A stretch of 5,845 bases of DNA from Hyphomicrobiales bacterium. GTDB taxonomy: Bacteria; Pseudomonadota; Alphaproteobacteria; Rhodobacterales; Rhodobacteraceae. The DNA lies in NCBI GenBank assembly GCA_003558415.1, contig PWLT01000467.1, positions 1 to 5,845 of the forward strand. Reading direction: 5' to 3'. Within the stretch, counting starts at the first letter, position 1; each line of letters starts with the position of its first letter. Below, in pieces: positions 5,579 through 5,845 of this stretch. Below the pieces are notes generated by a model, which had not been told where the DNA came from, searched no databases, and saw only the letters and a list, made by a program, of their open reading frames with translations. The position numbers and the translations under genes are program-made.

Positions 5579-5833
5579 CTACCTTCTTGTGCATGACCGC
5601 GCCTGGTCGCGCAGGACGGCATAATCGGCAAGCCAGCCAACGATCAGCGTATCCTCCGGCAGCGCCGCGACCTCATCCGCCACGCGGGCCTGCTCGGCTC
5701 GGCTGTACTCCACAACCGGCGGGCAGGCGCCAGGCAGAGCGTCAGAACCCACCCCCGCGCAGCCGGTCAAGAAGATCGTCGCGGCTGCGAGGGCGACGGG
5801 CGGCGGCATCCAGCATCTGACGTTGAATGGCAT
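5579..5833 (-). CDS. Outer-membrane spanin lipoprotein, Rz1-like (right copy, complete)
   Basis: The 84-residue precursor has a signal peptide with lipobox LTGC, so the mature protein begins at Cys25 and has about 60 residues. The mature part carries ACPPVVEYS (36-44), an acidic/helical stretch RAEQARVADEVAALPEDT, and DYAVLRDQARSC near the end. The CPPVV.YS...Q and LP......L.DY..LR.Q... pattern is what I know from Rz1-like lysis proteins of phages infecting proteobacteria. The gene starts 91 bases upstream of the inner-spanin stop, in another frame, and continues beyond it, an embedded-then-overhanging arrangement. The first ATG is preferred over the one at 5809: GGAG lies seven bases upstream (5841-5844), as in the left copy, and the extra residues add the Arg expected of a signal peptide. 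It acts at the outer membrane in the final lysis step. Confidence 0.85.
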   Translation of the reverse strand: MPFNVRCWMPPPVALAAATIFLTGCAGVGSDALPGACPPVVEYSRAEQARVADEVAALPEDTLIVGWLADYAVLRDQARSCTRR

Positions 5834-5845
5834 CGGTGCGCTCCA
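5742..5845 (-). CDS. Inner-membrane spanin, Rz-like (right copy, C-terminal fragment only)
   Basis: Only the last 33 full codons are in the window; the gene continues past 5845. The visible end reads ERTDAIQRQMLDAAARRPRS then RDDLLDRLRGGGF and the stop TGA at 5744-5742. It matches the end of the complete left copy at 28 of 33 residues, which identifies it. The 5' 92 bases of the lipoprotein gene lie within it in another frame. The transmembrane anchor would lie to the right of the window. Confidence 0.75.
   Translation of the reverse strand, partial: ERTDAIQRQMLDAAARRPRSRDDLLDRLRGGGF
5742..5845. repeat. Right copy of the 104-base diverged direct repeat
   Basis: Gap-free match to 31-134, about 90 of 104 bases identical by hand count. 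It covers the dual-coding overlap of inner and outer spanin. It reaches the window edge, so the true repeat is probably longer. Confidence 0.9.
5841..5844 (-). promoter_or_regulatory. Ribosome binding site of the right embedded o-spanin
   Basis: GGAG on the minus strand, seven bases before the ATG at 5833, at the same place as in the left copy. It supports the upstream of the two in-frame ATG codons. Confidence 0.5.

Noticed and set aside
1..5845. CRISPR array, tRNA, rRNA or riboswitch
   Set aside because: No regularly spaced short repeats, no cloverleaf with a CCA-end context and no recognisable riboswitch core were found on either strand by eye.

Overview
The window is high-GC DNA with dense, short-spaced coding. 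The protein styles (alanine/arginine-rich, the alphaproteobacterial type of spanin, small unknown proteins I associate with alphaproteobacterial accessory DNA) suggest an alphaproteobacterium. That assignment is inference; no rRNA or marker gene is present.

Both ends of the window carry a phage lysis module on the minus strand: an inner-membrane spanin (Rz-like) with an outer-membrane spanin lipoprotein (Rz1-like) starting inside it in another frame. On the left the inner spanin is complete (31-288), it is preceded by a 24-residue membrane peptide (288-362), and the lipoprotein (from 122) runs off the window. On the right the lipoprotein is complete (5579-5833) and the inner spanin runs off the edge. 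The two copies align without gaps over 104 bases (31-134 and 5742-5845), about 90 identical by hand count. They are two related spanin cassettes in the same orientation about 5.7 kb apart.

Between them, from left to right, lies first a two-gene operon on the minus strand: an ATP-grasp ligase (2520-3842) whose stop overlaps the start of a CocE/NonD-type alpha/beta hydrolase (490-2523) with a visible Ser-Asp-His triad. Then comes a 594-base region (3843-4436) that is poor in clear genes but rich in inverted repeats; it may hold one small plus-strand gene with a CxxC motif (4097-4372). It is followed by a plus-strand small unknown gene (4437-4781), a convergent 66-residue unknown gene (4798-4998) and a 121-residue unknown gene (5155-5520).

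Taken together this looks like prophage or phage-derived accessory DNA. The ATP-grasp/hydrolase pair appears as cargo directly upstream of a second spanin cassette that has no recognisable endolysin beside it. The pair's chemistry (ATP-driven bond formation next to a hydrolase or acyltransferase) is the main candidate for an undescribed function; its substrate cannot be read from the sequence.
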